Shown here: piece by piece, positions 1-7,647 of the stretch
Numbering within the stretch: the first letter of the stretch is position 1
How the letters are laid out: each line of letters opens with the position of its first letter
NCBI GenBank assembly: GCA_014801815.1
Contig: JAAVDM010000032.1
Location: 62,001-126,000, forward strand
From: Bacteroides sp.
GTDB taxonomy: Bacteria > Bacteroidota > Bacteroidia > Bacteroidales > Muribaculaceae
DNA: 64,000 nt
Direction: 5' to 3'
Program-made: the position numbers and the translations under genes
Notes under the pieces: model-generated
Seen by the model: only the letters and a program-made list of their open reading frames with translations
Databases searched by the model: none
What the model was told of the DNA's origin: nothing

Positions 1-854
1 AAACGTCCATCTTTCACAGCCTGAATACCGACATGTGGAAATCCGTCTATACCCATTACCGCTACATCGTGACGACCATGCTTCTCAACAGCTCGGGCTG
101 CTCCTATAGCCATGTGGTCGGTATGAGCATATATCAGATTTATGTCCGGATAAAGCGTAAGCAGCGAGTCGGCAAGCTGTTCGGCCAACCAGTCGTGCCA
201 GTTGCCGTATTCACTTGCCAGAATACGGGCAGAAGTATCTTCGCCGAGACCGTCAGTGAAACCCTGATGACGGCGCTGTGCGGGCGAAGCACTTGCCGGG
301 CCTTGAATTTCTATAGCTCTTATAGGCCGGCGTATGTCGGAAAGGGCATAATGTGCCACTGACTTTCCAAGTTCATAGTTGTCAACCTCCATGTGTGCCG
401 TGTATGAATCACCCTCTATACTGCGATCGAAGGTAACAACGGGAATCCCCTTCTTATATGCTTCACTAACTATCGGTGTTATAGCTGCCGCTTCATTTGG
501 AGAGATTATTATGAGGTCAAAACCGTTATCCATAAAGTATTTGATATCATCCGTCTGACGCTTATTATCATTTTCAGCCGAACGTATCTCAAGTTCCACG
601 TCATCATGCAGAAGCAGTTCGCGTTCGAGGTCTTCATTAGTCTTTACGCGCCAGTAATCACCGCTGCACTGTGACACTCCTATCCTGTACTTCTTCTTAT
701 TCGATCCACCGCAGGCGGACAACAACAATACTGTCAAAATCACCATAACGACAGAGCACAAAGTCTTCCATCCTCCTGCAACAATATATTTTTCCAGCCG
801 ATATTGCATTTCTTTGAGATTTAGGCGCTCTATTACATTCTGAGTTAGTTTCAT
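1..854 (-). CDS. Hybrid two-component sensor (HTCS)-like protein, N-terminal part only, runs off left edge
   Basis: A reading frame open to the left edge starts at ATG 854 and encodes about 284 residues. An N-terminal hydrophobic stretch ends in a lipobox-like LLLSAC, followed by a periplasmic LacI/ribose-type sugar-binding domain (YRIGVSQC near residue 56, then GFDLIIISPNEA, GIPVVTFDRS). It is clearly homologous to the sensor domain of the full HTCS at 12633-15455, which shares the GVSQC/GISQC, ISP/MSP and TFDR landmarks. By analogy the missing part should carry the kinase, receiver and AraC domains, but only the binding domain is seen, so a free-standing binding protein is possible. An internal Met at residue 16 is an alternative start, giving a shorter, more signal-like N-terminus. 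Its target genes lie outside the window. Confidence 0.75.
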   Translation of the reverse strand, partial: MKLTQNVIERLNLKEMQYRLEKYIVAGGWKTLCSVVMVILTVLLLSACGGSNKKKYRIGVSQCSGDYWRVKTNEDLERELLLHDDVELEIRSAENDNKRQTDDIKYFMDNGFDLIIISPNEAAAITPIVSEAYKKGIPVVTFDRSIEGDSYTAHMEVDNYELGKSVAHYALSDIRRPIRAIEIQGPASASPAQRRHQGFTDGLGEDTSARILASEYGNWHDWLAEQLADSLLTLYPDINLIYAHTDHMAIGAARAVEKHGRHDVAVMGIDGFPHVGIQAVKDGR

Positions 855-856
855 GA

Positions 857-877
857 TGTTAAGTAGCTCTTAAAAAT
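857..877. repeat. Solo terminal inverted repeat of the 195-bp element
   Basis: TTAAGTAGCTCTTAAAAAT lies 3 bp upstream of the start codon at 854 and matches one terminal repeat of the three complete elements at 20071, 23355 and 49305. No partner end or element body is seen nearby, so this is a solo end or relic in the leader of the sensor gene. Confidence 0.6.
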
Positions 878-949
878 AATAGAACCGAGCGATTTGACAC
901 AAAATTAAGATGTTTTCACGAATACTCCAAACAAAACGTCAAATATTCA

Positions 950-1173
950 CTAAATAACTACATCTAAAGTTTTTATAACTATAAATCTGCTTAATTTTAA
1001 ATCAATAGTCAAATAATGAGACCATGACAATTTACCGGACACACCATCCGGTAAATTGGAAAAGTCTGATAGAATTTACGCATATCTCTTAGGTTTGAAC
1101 GTTTGAATCCACGTCCAAACTCCTTTGTTAAACGGCGTGATATTTCGGCTATTAATCCATCGCCATACTTAAT
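950..1173 (-). pseudogene. DUF1016 (YhcG-type) N-terminal domain remnant, frameshifted
   Basis: On the minus strand 1173-1030 reads KYGDGLIAEISRRLTKEFG and then GFKRSNLRDMRKFYQTFP, the landmark of the DUF1016 N-terminal domain. A shift of reading frame near 1035 restores the next family landmark, KLSWSHY, after which the frame degenerates and stops at 950. There is no start codon; a stop codon lies just upstream of the first matching residue. An 11-bp perfect inverted repeat (AATTTACCGGA, 1029-1039 and 1047-1057) sits at the frameshift and may have helped create it. DUF1016 proteins carry a PD-(D/E)XK nuclease fold and often accompany restriction-modification genes; here only the N-terminal fragment survives. 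Confidence 0.75.
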
Positions 1174-1232
1174 TTATCTTACCGTCCTGTGGTCTCAACA
1201 ATCAGTTTTTTGATATGCCAATACGCCTTCTG

Positions 1233-1475
1233 TCAGATATTTCTTTCTTTTCTACGACTTTGCTTATTGCTTACAATTAAATCTTTAACATCAATGTCAA
1301 GTAATTCTGAAATCCTGACAAGTGTCTCAAGCGAAGGCTGCATTTTGTTGGAACACCAGCGGGAAACAGTAGCTTCATTTTTACCGATCTGTTCGGCAAG
1401 CCATTTGCCTGTTTTGCCGCTCTCAACTAACGCAACTTTTATCCTATTTATTCTTCGTAATTCCATTTCATTCAA
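1233..1475 (-). CDS. XRE-family helix-turn-helix regulator
   Basis: An 80-residue single-domain DNA-binding protein. The five-helix Cro/C1 fold is readable: WLAEQIGKNEATVSRWCSNK (helices 2-3, recognition helix around TVSRW), then QPSLETLVRISELLDIDVKDLI. The C-terminus is a short basic tail. Small regulators of this type (DIDVKDLI ending) occur next to restriction-modification and DUF1016 genes in Bacteroidales, and the adjacent gene at 950-1173 is a decayed DUF1016, so this is probably the surviving control gene of a lost defence cassette (inference). It has the same strand as that remnant and lies directly upstream of it. Confidence 0.8.
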   Translation of the reverse strand: MNEMELRRINRIKVALVESGKTGKWLAEQIGKNEATVSRWCSNKMQPSLETLVRISELLDIDVKDLIVSNKQSRRKERNI

Positions 1476-1655
1476 TTATTTTGCTTACTAATTACAATGT
1501 TTTGATGTCATGAGCAAAGCTACAAATAATTTATGAAATAACAATCAAAACTTGCATATAATTTGTAACCACATTTTATTAGGCCATTAAACGCAAAAAA
1601 ACTATTGAGATAAAGATAGCGCCCGGTGTCTACGACAGCAGCATAATCTATATTT

Positions 1656-1722
1656 AAAATGAGGCGACATTTAGCTATAAGTATGTAAAAATACCACTTA
1701 TAGCTAAATGTCGCCTCATTTT
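1656..1722. repeat. Long perfect palindrome upstream of the ATPase gene
   Basis: Two 27-bp perfectly complementary arms (1656-1682 and 1696-1722) enclose a 13-nt loop. The arm core is GACATTTAGCTATAAGT. The right arm ends 20 nt before the ATPase start codon at 1743. A second copy at 3261-3327 has the same core and the same 24-nt distance from its CAT trinucleotide to an ATG; where the arms differ between copies the differences are matched on both arms, so pairing is preserved. It could act as an mRNA hairpin, an operator or a mobility signal. Confidence 0.9.
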
Positions 1723-1742
1723 ATTATTTTTGCAAAAAATTT

Positions 1743-3170
1743 ATGAACATGTTAGTCGGACGCAAGGAAGAAATCGAGCAGTTAAAAAGAGCCTACAATT
1801 CTGAATATTCAGAATTTGTTGCCGTGTATGGTCGCAGGCGTATCGGGAAAACCTTTCTGATAAGGGAAACTTTCAGAGATCAGTTTACTTTCCAATACAC
1901 CGGAGTTTCGGACATATCAAATCAGGAACAGTTAGAGGAATTTTATAAAGATATGATTCAGCAGGGTCTGGCCGTTCAGAATCAATCACCCAAAACATGG
2001 TTTAAGGCATTCCGTCTTCTTGAAGAGATCATAACAGCATCTAAACAAAAGCGAAAAATCATATTCCTTGATGAATTACCCTGGATGGACTCACCAAACT
2101 CTAAGTTTGTAGCTGCTTTTGAGCATTTCTGGAATGGTTGGGCTTCTGCACGGAAAGACATATTGCTCATTATATGTGGCAGCGCTACCTCATGGATAAT
2201 CAATAAAATATTCCGCAATAAAGGTGGCCTTTATAACCGTGTGACTTATAGATTGAAGCTACAGCAGTTCTCTCTGGCAGAATGTGAGGAATTTTGTAAA
2301 GTCCATAGATTGCCTCAAAACCGCAATATGATATTGGAAGGTTATATGGTAATGGGTGGTGTACCATATTACTGGACCAAGCTCGATGCTACAAAAAGCA
2401 TGACACAAAATATCAATGACTTATTTTTGAAAGAAAACGGTGCTCTACGAGATGAATTTAACTTTATATACGCTTCTGTTTTCAACAGACCGGAAAAATA
2501 CTTAAAAGTCCTAGAGGCTTTAGCAGGTAAAAAATCCGGTCTCACAAGAGAAGAAATAATAAAAAAGAGTAAGCTGGATAACAACGGTCAACTGAGCAGA
2601 ATCATTGAAGACCTGATAGAATGTGGTTTCATCCGAAAATATTGCCACACAAATAAAATACTACGTGATGCCATTTATCAGCTTATAGACTGTTATACCC
2701 TATTTTACTATCAATTTATACAAAAAGCCTATAACACGGATGATGAATATTGGATAAAACTAATGCGGACTCCGACTTATAACACATGGTGCGGACTGGC
2801 ATTTGAACGTGTATGTCTTCTTCACTCACGCCAGATAAAAGCTGCATTAGGTATCTCCGGAATAATGGCAAATATATTCTCTTGGCATATCAAGGCTAAT
2901 GAAACAAATCCCGGCGTACAGATAGACTTTCTTATCGATCGTTCTGATAATGTGATAAATTTATGCGAAATGAAATATGCACCCAACGGATATATCATGA
3001 CAGCGGCCGCTCTTAATAATATTAATACAAAAGTCGCTGTTCTTCAGCAGCATGTATCCGCACGTAAGTTTATTTCACCGGTACTGATTACCTCTAATGG
3101 CATAATACGCAATAAATACTCCGAAGCTATACAACAGTCTGTGACAGCTGAACAGTTATTCTTACTTTAA
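1743..3170 (+). CDS. Archaeal-type AAA ATPase with C-terminal DUF234 nuclease-like domain
   Basis: A 475-residue protein. Walker A is GRRRIGKT (residues 30-37) and Walker B is IIFLDELPW (D110, E111), followed by a sensor-like ICGSATSW. The middle part (about 255-330) is a winged-helix region (LTREEIIKKSK, LIECGFIRKY). The C-terminal domain, from about residue 350, keeps a PD-(D/E)XK-like pattern, QIDFLIDR followed by LCEMKYA. This is the ATPase_2/DUF234 family, very abundant in Bacteroidales and archaea, often multicopy and of unknown function. The gene stands alone between two near-identical long palindromes, and a decayed copy of its own 5' end follows the second one. That suggests a duplicating or mobile unit. 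Confidence 0.85.
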   Translation: MNMLVGRKEEIEQLKRAYNSEYSEFVAVYGRRRIGKTFLIRETFRDQFTFQYTGVSDISNQEQLEEFYKDMIQQGLAVQNQSPKTWFKAFRLLEEIITASKQKRKIIFLDELPWMDSPNSKFVAAFEHFWNGWASARKDILLIICGSATSWIINKIFRNKGGLYNRVTYRLKLQQFSLAECEEFCKVHRLPQNRNMILEGYMVMGGVPYYWTKLDATKSMTQNINDLFLKENGALRDEFNFIYASVFNRPEKYLKVLEALAGKKSGLTREEIIKKSKLDNNGQLSRIIEDLIECGFIRKYCHTNKILRDAIYQLIDCYTLFYYQFIQKAYNTDDEYWIKLMRTPTYNTWCGLAFERVCLLHSRQIKAALGISGIMANIFSWHIKANETNPGVQIDFLIDRSDNVINLCEMKYAPNGYIMTAAALNNINTKVAVLQQHVSARKFISPVLITSNGIIRNKYSEAIQQSVTAEQLFLL

Positions 3171-3260
3171 GCCTCCGGCCGACTATTAATAGCAAAAAAG
3201 ATAATAACCGGTAACTTATCTTATTTTCATAGCAGGCAAATAACAATATAATTTAAATTC

Positions 3261-3327
3261 CCAATGGGACGACATTTAGCTATAAGTTGATAAAAATACA
3301 ACTTATAGCTAAATGTCGTCCCATTGG
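3261..3327. repeat. Second copy of the ATPase-associated palindrome
   Basis: Perfect 29-bp arms (3261-3289 and 3299-3327) with a 9-nt loop. The core GACATTTAGCTATAAGT is identical to the palindrome at 1656-1722, while the flanking arm bases differ (GGGAC here, GAGGC there) and are changed in concert on the opposite arm. It lies downstream of the intact ATPase gene and 20 nt upstream of a decayed second ATPase start at 3348. The interval 3171-3582 otherwise holds only that remnant and the terminator at 3519. Confidence 0.9.
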
Positions 3328-3347
3328 ATTACTTGTATAAGAATTTT

Positions 3348-3390
3348 ATGAATATGTAAGTCAGCCATAAAGAAAAATTGAGTATTAAAA
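3348..3390 (+). pseudogene. Ghost of a second ATPase gene 5' end
   Basis: The first about 43 bases after palindrome 2 align with the first codons of the ATPase gene at 1743 (ATGAAyATGTwAGTC, then matching purine-rich codons to TTAAAA). A stop appears at codon 4 and similarity fades after 3390. Both copies start at the same distance from their palindrome, so the palindrome and gene start duplicated as a unit and this copy decayed or was truncated. Confidence 0.65.
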
Positions 3391-3518
3391 TTATATCTAT
3401 TCAAAACTATTTATAAGATAAGAATGTTATAAAGACAGAAAATCGTTTGAGACGACCGCGATTTAGCGGTTTTCGATTCATGATGTTAGGTTAGTTGAAA
3501 GTATTATGAAAAAACAAA

Positions 3519-3550
3519 CAAGGCGCCGATCCGTGAGGACAGGCGCCTTG
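3519..3550 (-). terminator. Rho-independent terminator of the susC operon
   Basis: A perfect 9-bp GC-rich stem CAAGGCGCC / GGCGCCTTG with a 14-nt loop. Read on the minus strand it is followed by a T-rich tract (GTTTGTTTTTTC). It lies 33 bp after the GH32 stop codon and closes the fructan operon. Confidence 0.8.
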
Positions 3551-3582
3551 AATTTTTTATCTGTTGATTATTCTATCCGGCA

Positions 3583-5940
3583 TTACTTTATGATACGGGG
3601 TTTGCCGTCAATAATGTATACACCTTTGGGCAGGGTATTGGTATTAACCTCCGAACTTAGACCCCATACGGTACCGTCAAGACCTATCACACGGCTGTCA
3701 GCAATCGGTGCGGCGGCCACTGAACCGATACCGGCACCACCGTCTGACTCCAGACGCCATGCTTCGGCTGATTTTACTTTGACATCGCCGGCCGACCAGA
3801 GAGCCACACTGTCTGAATCGGTATCGTTAGGGAACACTCGTATTGAAGTTGCCCAACGGTCATTGACAAAAATATCAACCACCGAGTGGTCAGCATAAAC
3901 ATCAAGTGTGACTTCGCCACCGTCAAGTACATTTTCCGGCAGAATAGCGGTGTACACGCCATTATAGAGATGACTGTCGTTACTGATACGGTTAAGAGTC
4001 GAAAAATCGGCTGTCAGCGTACGTGTGGACGGATTGAAGGAGATTACACCCTCACCATGCGCATTACCGAACAGACTTATACCAAACGGAGCCGAACCGG
4101 TCTCAAATGTGGCGCGAACCTCAACAGCACGACCGGAAACAGCGTCAAAAGAATGGCGTCCGTTGAAAGATATCTCCCCTACCGACTGACGGGCAGAAGC
4201 CGAACGCATCTGTTTCAGACCTTCGTATGGACGCTGTATAAGATTGCCTTGTGAATCGAGACTCCATTCGCGGGGAAGCGAATAAGTATGTGCCCAACCG
4301 AGACGATGGTTGGTTTCACCTGGTAGCTTGTCGGGTACGATACCAAGTACGATAGTCTTACCGTCATGCTGATATATAGTCGGTGACAAGAGACCGTAAC
4401 CGTCCTCGCTTATCATTTCCACCATACGCGGAGCCGATGAATCGGAATCGGGTACAAAATGTCCCTGAGCGTCTATATCACCTGTCCAGTAAAGAGTACG
4501 GACACCTTTGGAGGTATTGAGCGGAGTAGCGGTGAAGAGCCAGCAGTCACCGATACGTGTCACGGTAGGCATTTCCCAGAATATGCCACAAGTAGCTGCA
4601 TCACTGCCGGTAAAGAATAAGTCACCGTCATTACTCCACGAACCTGAGGAGGCATTGTAGCGGTGTAGTGTCGTGGTACCCACACCATTGCGCGAACTGC
4701 CTACTATTATATAAGCATTATCACCGTTACGGAAGAAATAAGGATCACGGAAGTCATCGCTCAGACCGGAAGGACGTCCGTTGATTATCGGATTGAGAGC
4801 ACTTTTATTCCAGTCAAGCAGGCTCTCGTCTTCAGGAGTGGCCATAGCGATTGTGGCGCGTGCATAATCCACGGCTGTATATATGATAGCAGGTTTGCCA
4901 CCGCTGACCACATCGTCAGTAAAGACATTACCCGACCAACAGCCTTTTATGTCGTAGTCCTCACCCGGAGCAACAGCTATAGGTTCTTCCTGCCAGTCAA
5001 AGAGATTGGCAGAGCTGATATGACCCCAGTGCAGACGTGCCATATACGGCCCCTGCGGATTTTTCTGGAAGAATACGTGATAACGTCCGTCACTATACGT
5101 CATACCGTGAGGCTCGTTGGTCCAGCCGGCAGAAGGCATACCGTGAAAACGCGGACGCAGCAGGTCATCGGCAAAACGCGAGGCAGGAACCACAAAATCG
5201 GCCTTGTTTTCGGCCTTCTGTGCGGTAATCCAGCTTTCATCCTTAGTTTCGTCAAAGATAGTGAGGTCATCAAGCATACCCGAGAATGACGATAGTCTGA
5301 AAGAACCGCTCTTTTTCTCCTGCCGGTCATAACCCATCAGTATATCGTTACCACCTATAGTAACAGCACCATTACAACGGCTCTCACCTACCTGCTCGCC
5401 ATTGAGATAAAGACGTGCCTTACGATCGGCCGAGCTGACAGTCAGAGCTATGTGGCACCACTCGCCACGCGGCAGTATCCGGTCAGCTTCGATAGTCAGC
5501 GGCCAGCCTCCGGCGTAAAACTCCACACCCCACTTGCCATGTATTCCCAGAGAAAACTCAAAACCGGACTTAGCATCAGCATCAAGACAGTCCACTATCG
5601 CCACACGCTCAGTGGTCTGCTGGTCAATGCCGATGATAGGATAAGCCTCGACAGCACACCACAGCGACACAGTAAGGTCTCCGGCCTGATCAAGCACTTT
5701 ATCAAGCTGTCCGTATACGGTAGTAGTATAACCGTCAAGGCGAAGAGCCTGACCTACGGCACCGGCTACATTTTCGGGAGCAAAATTACCGTTCACACCA
5801 TACACGGCACCGCTGACAGTCTCGACAATAGTTCCGTTTTTAAGGTCGAAAGGATAATGAGCCACAACAGCGGCCTGTGCGCTTGCAGCAGCAGTGATAG
5901 CCAGCAGAAGCGACATAGAGGGGGAAAGATGTTGTTTCAT
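3583..5940 (-). CDS. GH32 fructan hydrolase with N-terminal LamG-like domain and altered catalytic motif
   Basis: A 785-residue secreted protein with an N-terminal signal peptide (cleavage near residue 23, SAQA). A concanavalin/LamG-type beta-sandwich follows (about 25-245: HYPFD, RLYLNGEQVGE, GMLDDLTIFD). The GH32 five-bladed propeller starts near 262 and a beta-sandwich C-terminal module near 590. The nucleophile motif, WMNDPNG in most GH32 enzymes, reads WTNEPHG (273-279), with Glu at the nucleophile position. The RDP motif is present (398-400), and the EC motif reads WEMP (455-458), keeping the acid/base Glu but losing the Cys. The last about 45 residues (LPKGVYIIDGK) resemble a sorting-type tail. 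It is the last gene of the susC operon. The fold is secure; activity or specificity may differ from canonical fructanases. Confidence 0.85.
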   Translation of the reverse strand: MKQHLSPSMSLLLAITAAASAQAAVVAHYPFDLKNGTIVETVSGAVYGVNGNFAPENVAGAVGQALRLDGYTTTVYGQLDKVLDQAGDLTVSLWCAVEAYPIIGIDQQTTERVAIVDCLDADAKSGFEFSLGIHGKWGVEFYAGGWPLTIEADRILPRGEWCHIALTVSSADRKARLYLNGEQVGESRCNGAVTIGGNDILMGYDRQEKKSGSFRLSSFSGMLDDLTIFDETKDESWITAQKAENKADFVVPASRFADDLLRPRFHGMPSAGWTNEPHGMTYSDGRYHVFFQKNPQGPYMARLHWGHISSANLFDWQEEPIAVAPGEDYDIKGCWSGNVFTDDVVSGGKPAIIYTAVDYARATIAMATPEDESLLDWNKSALNPIINGRPSGLSDDFRDPYFFRNGDNAYIIVGSSRNGVGTTTLHRYNASSGSWSNDGDLFFTGSDAATCGIFWEMPTVTRIGDCWLFTATPLNTSKGVRTLYWTGDIDAQGHFVPDSDSSAPRMVEMISEDGYGLLSPTIYQHDGKTIVLGIVPDKLPGETNHRLGWAHTYSLPREWSLDSQGNLIQRPYEGLKQMRSASARQSVGEISFNGRHSFDAVSGRAVEVRATFETGSAPFGISLFGNAHGEGVISFNPSTRTLTADFSTLNRISNDSHLYNGVYTAILPENVLDGGEVTLDVYADHSVVDIFVNDRWATSIRVFPNDTDSDSVALWSAGDVKVKSAEAWRLESDGGAGIGSVAAAPIADSRVIGLDGTVWGLSSEVNTNTLPKGVYIIDGKPRIIK

Positions 5941-6039
5941 AAAGGGATTTAAATGCTGATTATTGTTTTTGATAGCCGGAAACGTTCTTCCGTTCTGAAA
6001 CTACGCGGATAAGAAAAAGGATTGGGAAAAACAAGAGAA

Positions 6040-6078
6040 TGGTCCCGGCAGACAGGTCTGAGGCTGCCACCGGGACCA
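6040..6078 (-). promoter_or_regulatory. Intercistronic hairpin between surface lipoprotein and GH32 genes
   Basis: Within the 203-bp gap, TGGTCCCGG (6040-6048) pairs with CCGGGACCA (6070-6078), with CAG/CTG pairing inside. Elsewhere this operon has gaps of only 30-34 bp. On the minus strand a T-rich tract (TTGTTTTTCCC) follows about 12 nt downstream, so it may be a partial terminator or RNA-processing site that sets GH32 level below susCD. Confidence 0.5.
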
Positions 6079-6143
6079 AATTATCTGTGTATGTTAACGG
6101 AAGAACTACTAAAATATTATTAGTTATCCGTTCAAAGATCCGT

Positions 6144-7613
6144 TTATTTCAGATAGTTAATGATATTGAGAGTCAGCTGTTCAATATTATGCTGATAAGG
6201 ATTGGTACCTGAGTTCTGGTTCCATTCGTAGGCTGCGAAACCGTTAGCTATGCAACGGCCATGCTGACTGTTGGGATTGAAGTCTACAAGACCGGCTACG
6301 CAGTGGTCACGTACATGACCCCATGTTGCGAGTACAAGCGAATTGGTTATCACCTCAAAGTTCTTGATAACGTCAGCATAACCGCCGTTGCCATAGAGAT
6401 TGCAATCCCACATACAGTTATGGTCTTCACGCTGACCGGGGCCAATCAGGGGCACTGTAAGATAACCGTAGTTGTTGGGGTCTTCAAGAGTGATGTCCTT
6501 GTAGATAGCATGAGCTGTGCGGTCATAGTAGCCCTGTGCGCCGTTGTCCTTGAAGTCAACACCAAGGTAAGGATTGATTACCCAAACATCGTCACCACTG
6601 CCGCCGTCACCGTTACCGAATAGGCTCGGAGCCATATTGTCAGGCACGATGCCTAAGGGAACAGTCAGCTGTGTAGCCATGTTGGAAAGATAGAGATTAC
6701 CGCCGCCTGCAGTATAAGCCTTAAGAGCCTCTATAGTTTCAGATGAGCTGACACCATCGGGAAGATTCTCCCAGCCATAAGCCAAACCGACACGGTCTAT
6801 CTCAATCCAGAGCACAGTGTATTCTTCAGGGTCAAGAGATGATATCTGAGAGATAGTCACAAATTCAGCATCAGGCAGAGTAGCGAACCATGCGGCTGCG
6901 GCGCGCTCGTCATCGTCAGGAAGCTGTGAGGGTGAATCGGCCAGAAGCAGATAGGCTGCTTTGGTAGCAACTTTTTCTATCACAATAGCTGTACCGGCTG
7001 TAGCTTTGGCAGTATAGAAATCGTCATAGATAACCTCAACCGAATATACCAGTTCCTCACCCATAGGCTGCTGTTTGAGTTCACAATTTGTGACAGCGCC
7101 TTCAAACTGTGCTACCTGAGTGCCGTTGCAGAGCACACGCACACCGGTGATACCGGCTGCTGAAGGTAGGCTCCAGTGCAGTGTCACTGTACGACCCGAT
7201 ACCTCCGAACGCACACCGCTGGCAGCGGGAAGTTCTTCAAAAGGAACAGTAGCATCTACCGATACACCTTCCGACACGTGATTGTCACTATAGAGCACCT
7301 TGACAGTGTAAAGCACTGTCTGATCCATAGCCTGACCTTTCACGGTATATTCTGTGACGTTACCTTCAAGAGTGACTGCATTATGGAAGTCACCGTCGCG
7401 CATCACACTCACACCCGTTATGTCCTTTGCCGAAGGCAGAGCCCATGTCAGGGTCACGACTCTGTTTTCAACCGATGCCTTGAGGTCGCGCACACTTTCA
7501 AGACCGGTTACCTCCTCGTAGCCTCTGGGAGTGTAGTCGGAACAAGCACCCAGCATCGAGAAGATTGCCATCACCAGCACGGCGAGGCTATATGATTTTA
7601 TTTTCTTCATCAC
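6144..7613 (-). CDS. Surface lipoprotein of the fructan locus (SusE-position, DUF4960-like)
   Basis: A 489-residue protein with a lipoprotein signal (IFSMLGAC, lipid Cys near residue 24) and acidic residues after it, compatible with surface export. Two Ig/fibronectin III-like repeats follow: VRDLKASVENRVVTLTWALPSA and its paralogous copy SGVRSEVSGRTVTLHWSLPSA, each continuing ITGV.V. The C-terminal half (about 225-489) is a globular domain rich in Trp, Tyr and Asn, resembling the DUF4960 family. The position after susC-susD matches the levan-binding surface lipoprotein of the Bacteroides thetaiotaomicron levan locus, so it probably captures fructan at the cell surface (inference). It is co-transcribed with susD, with a 34-bp gap. 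Confidence 0.75.
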   Translation of the reverse strand: MMKKIKSYSLAVLVMAIFSMLGACSDYTPRGYEEVTGLESVRDLKASVENRVVTLTWALPSAKDITGVSVMRDGDFHNAVTLEGNVTEYTVKGQAMDQTVLYTVKVLYSDNHVSEGVSVDATVPFEELPAASGVRSEVSGRTVTLHWSLPSAAGITGVRVLCNGTQVAQFEGAVTNCELKQQPMGEELVYSVEVIYDDFYTAKATAGTAIVIEKVATKAAYLLLADSPSQLPDDDERAAAAWFATLPDAEFVTISQISSLDPEEYTVLWIEIDRVGLAYGWENLPDGVSSSETIEALKAYTAGGGNLYLSNMATQLTVPLGIVPDNMAPSLFGNGDGGSGDDVWVINPYLGVDFKDNGAQGYYDRTAHAIYKDITLEDPNNYGYLTVPLIGPGQREDHNCMWDCNLYGNGGYADVIKNFEVITNSLVLATWGHVRDHCVAGLVDFNPNSQHGRCIANGFAAYEWNQNSGTNPYQHNIEQLTLNIINYLK

Positions 7614-7647
7614 TGTTTATTTGTATGAATCTGAGGTTAGATATGGA

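Noticed and set aside
3583-3720. Firm type IX secretion sorting domain on the GH32
   Set aside because: The LPKGVYIIDGK tail is suggestive, but no other T9SS cargo or component is seen in the window; mentioned only as resemblance.
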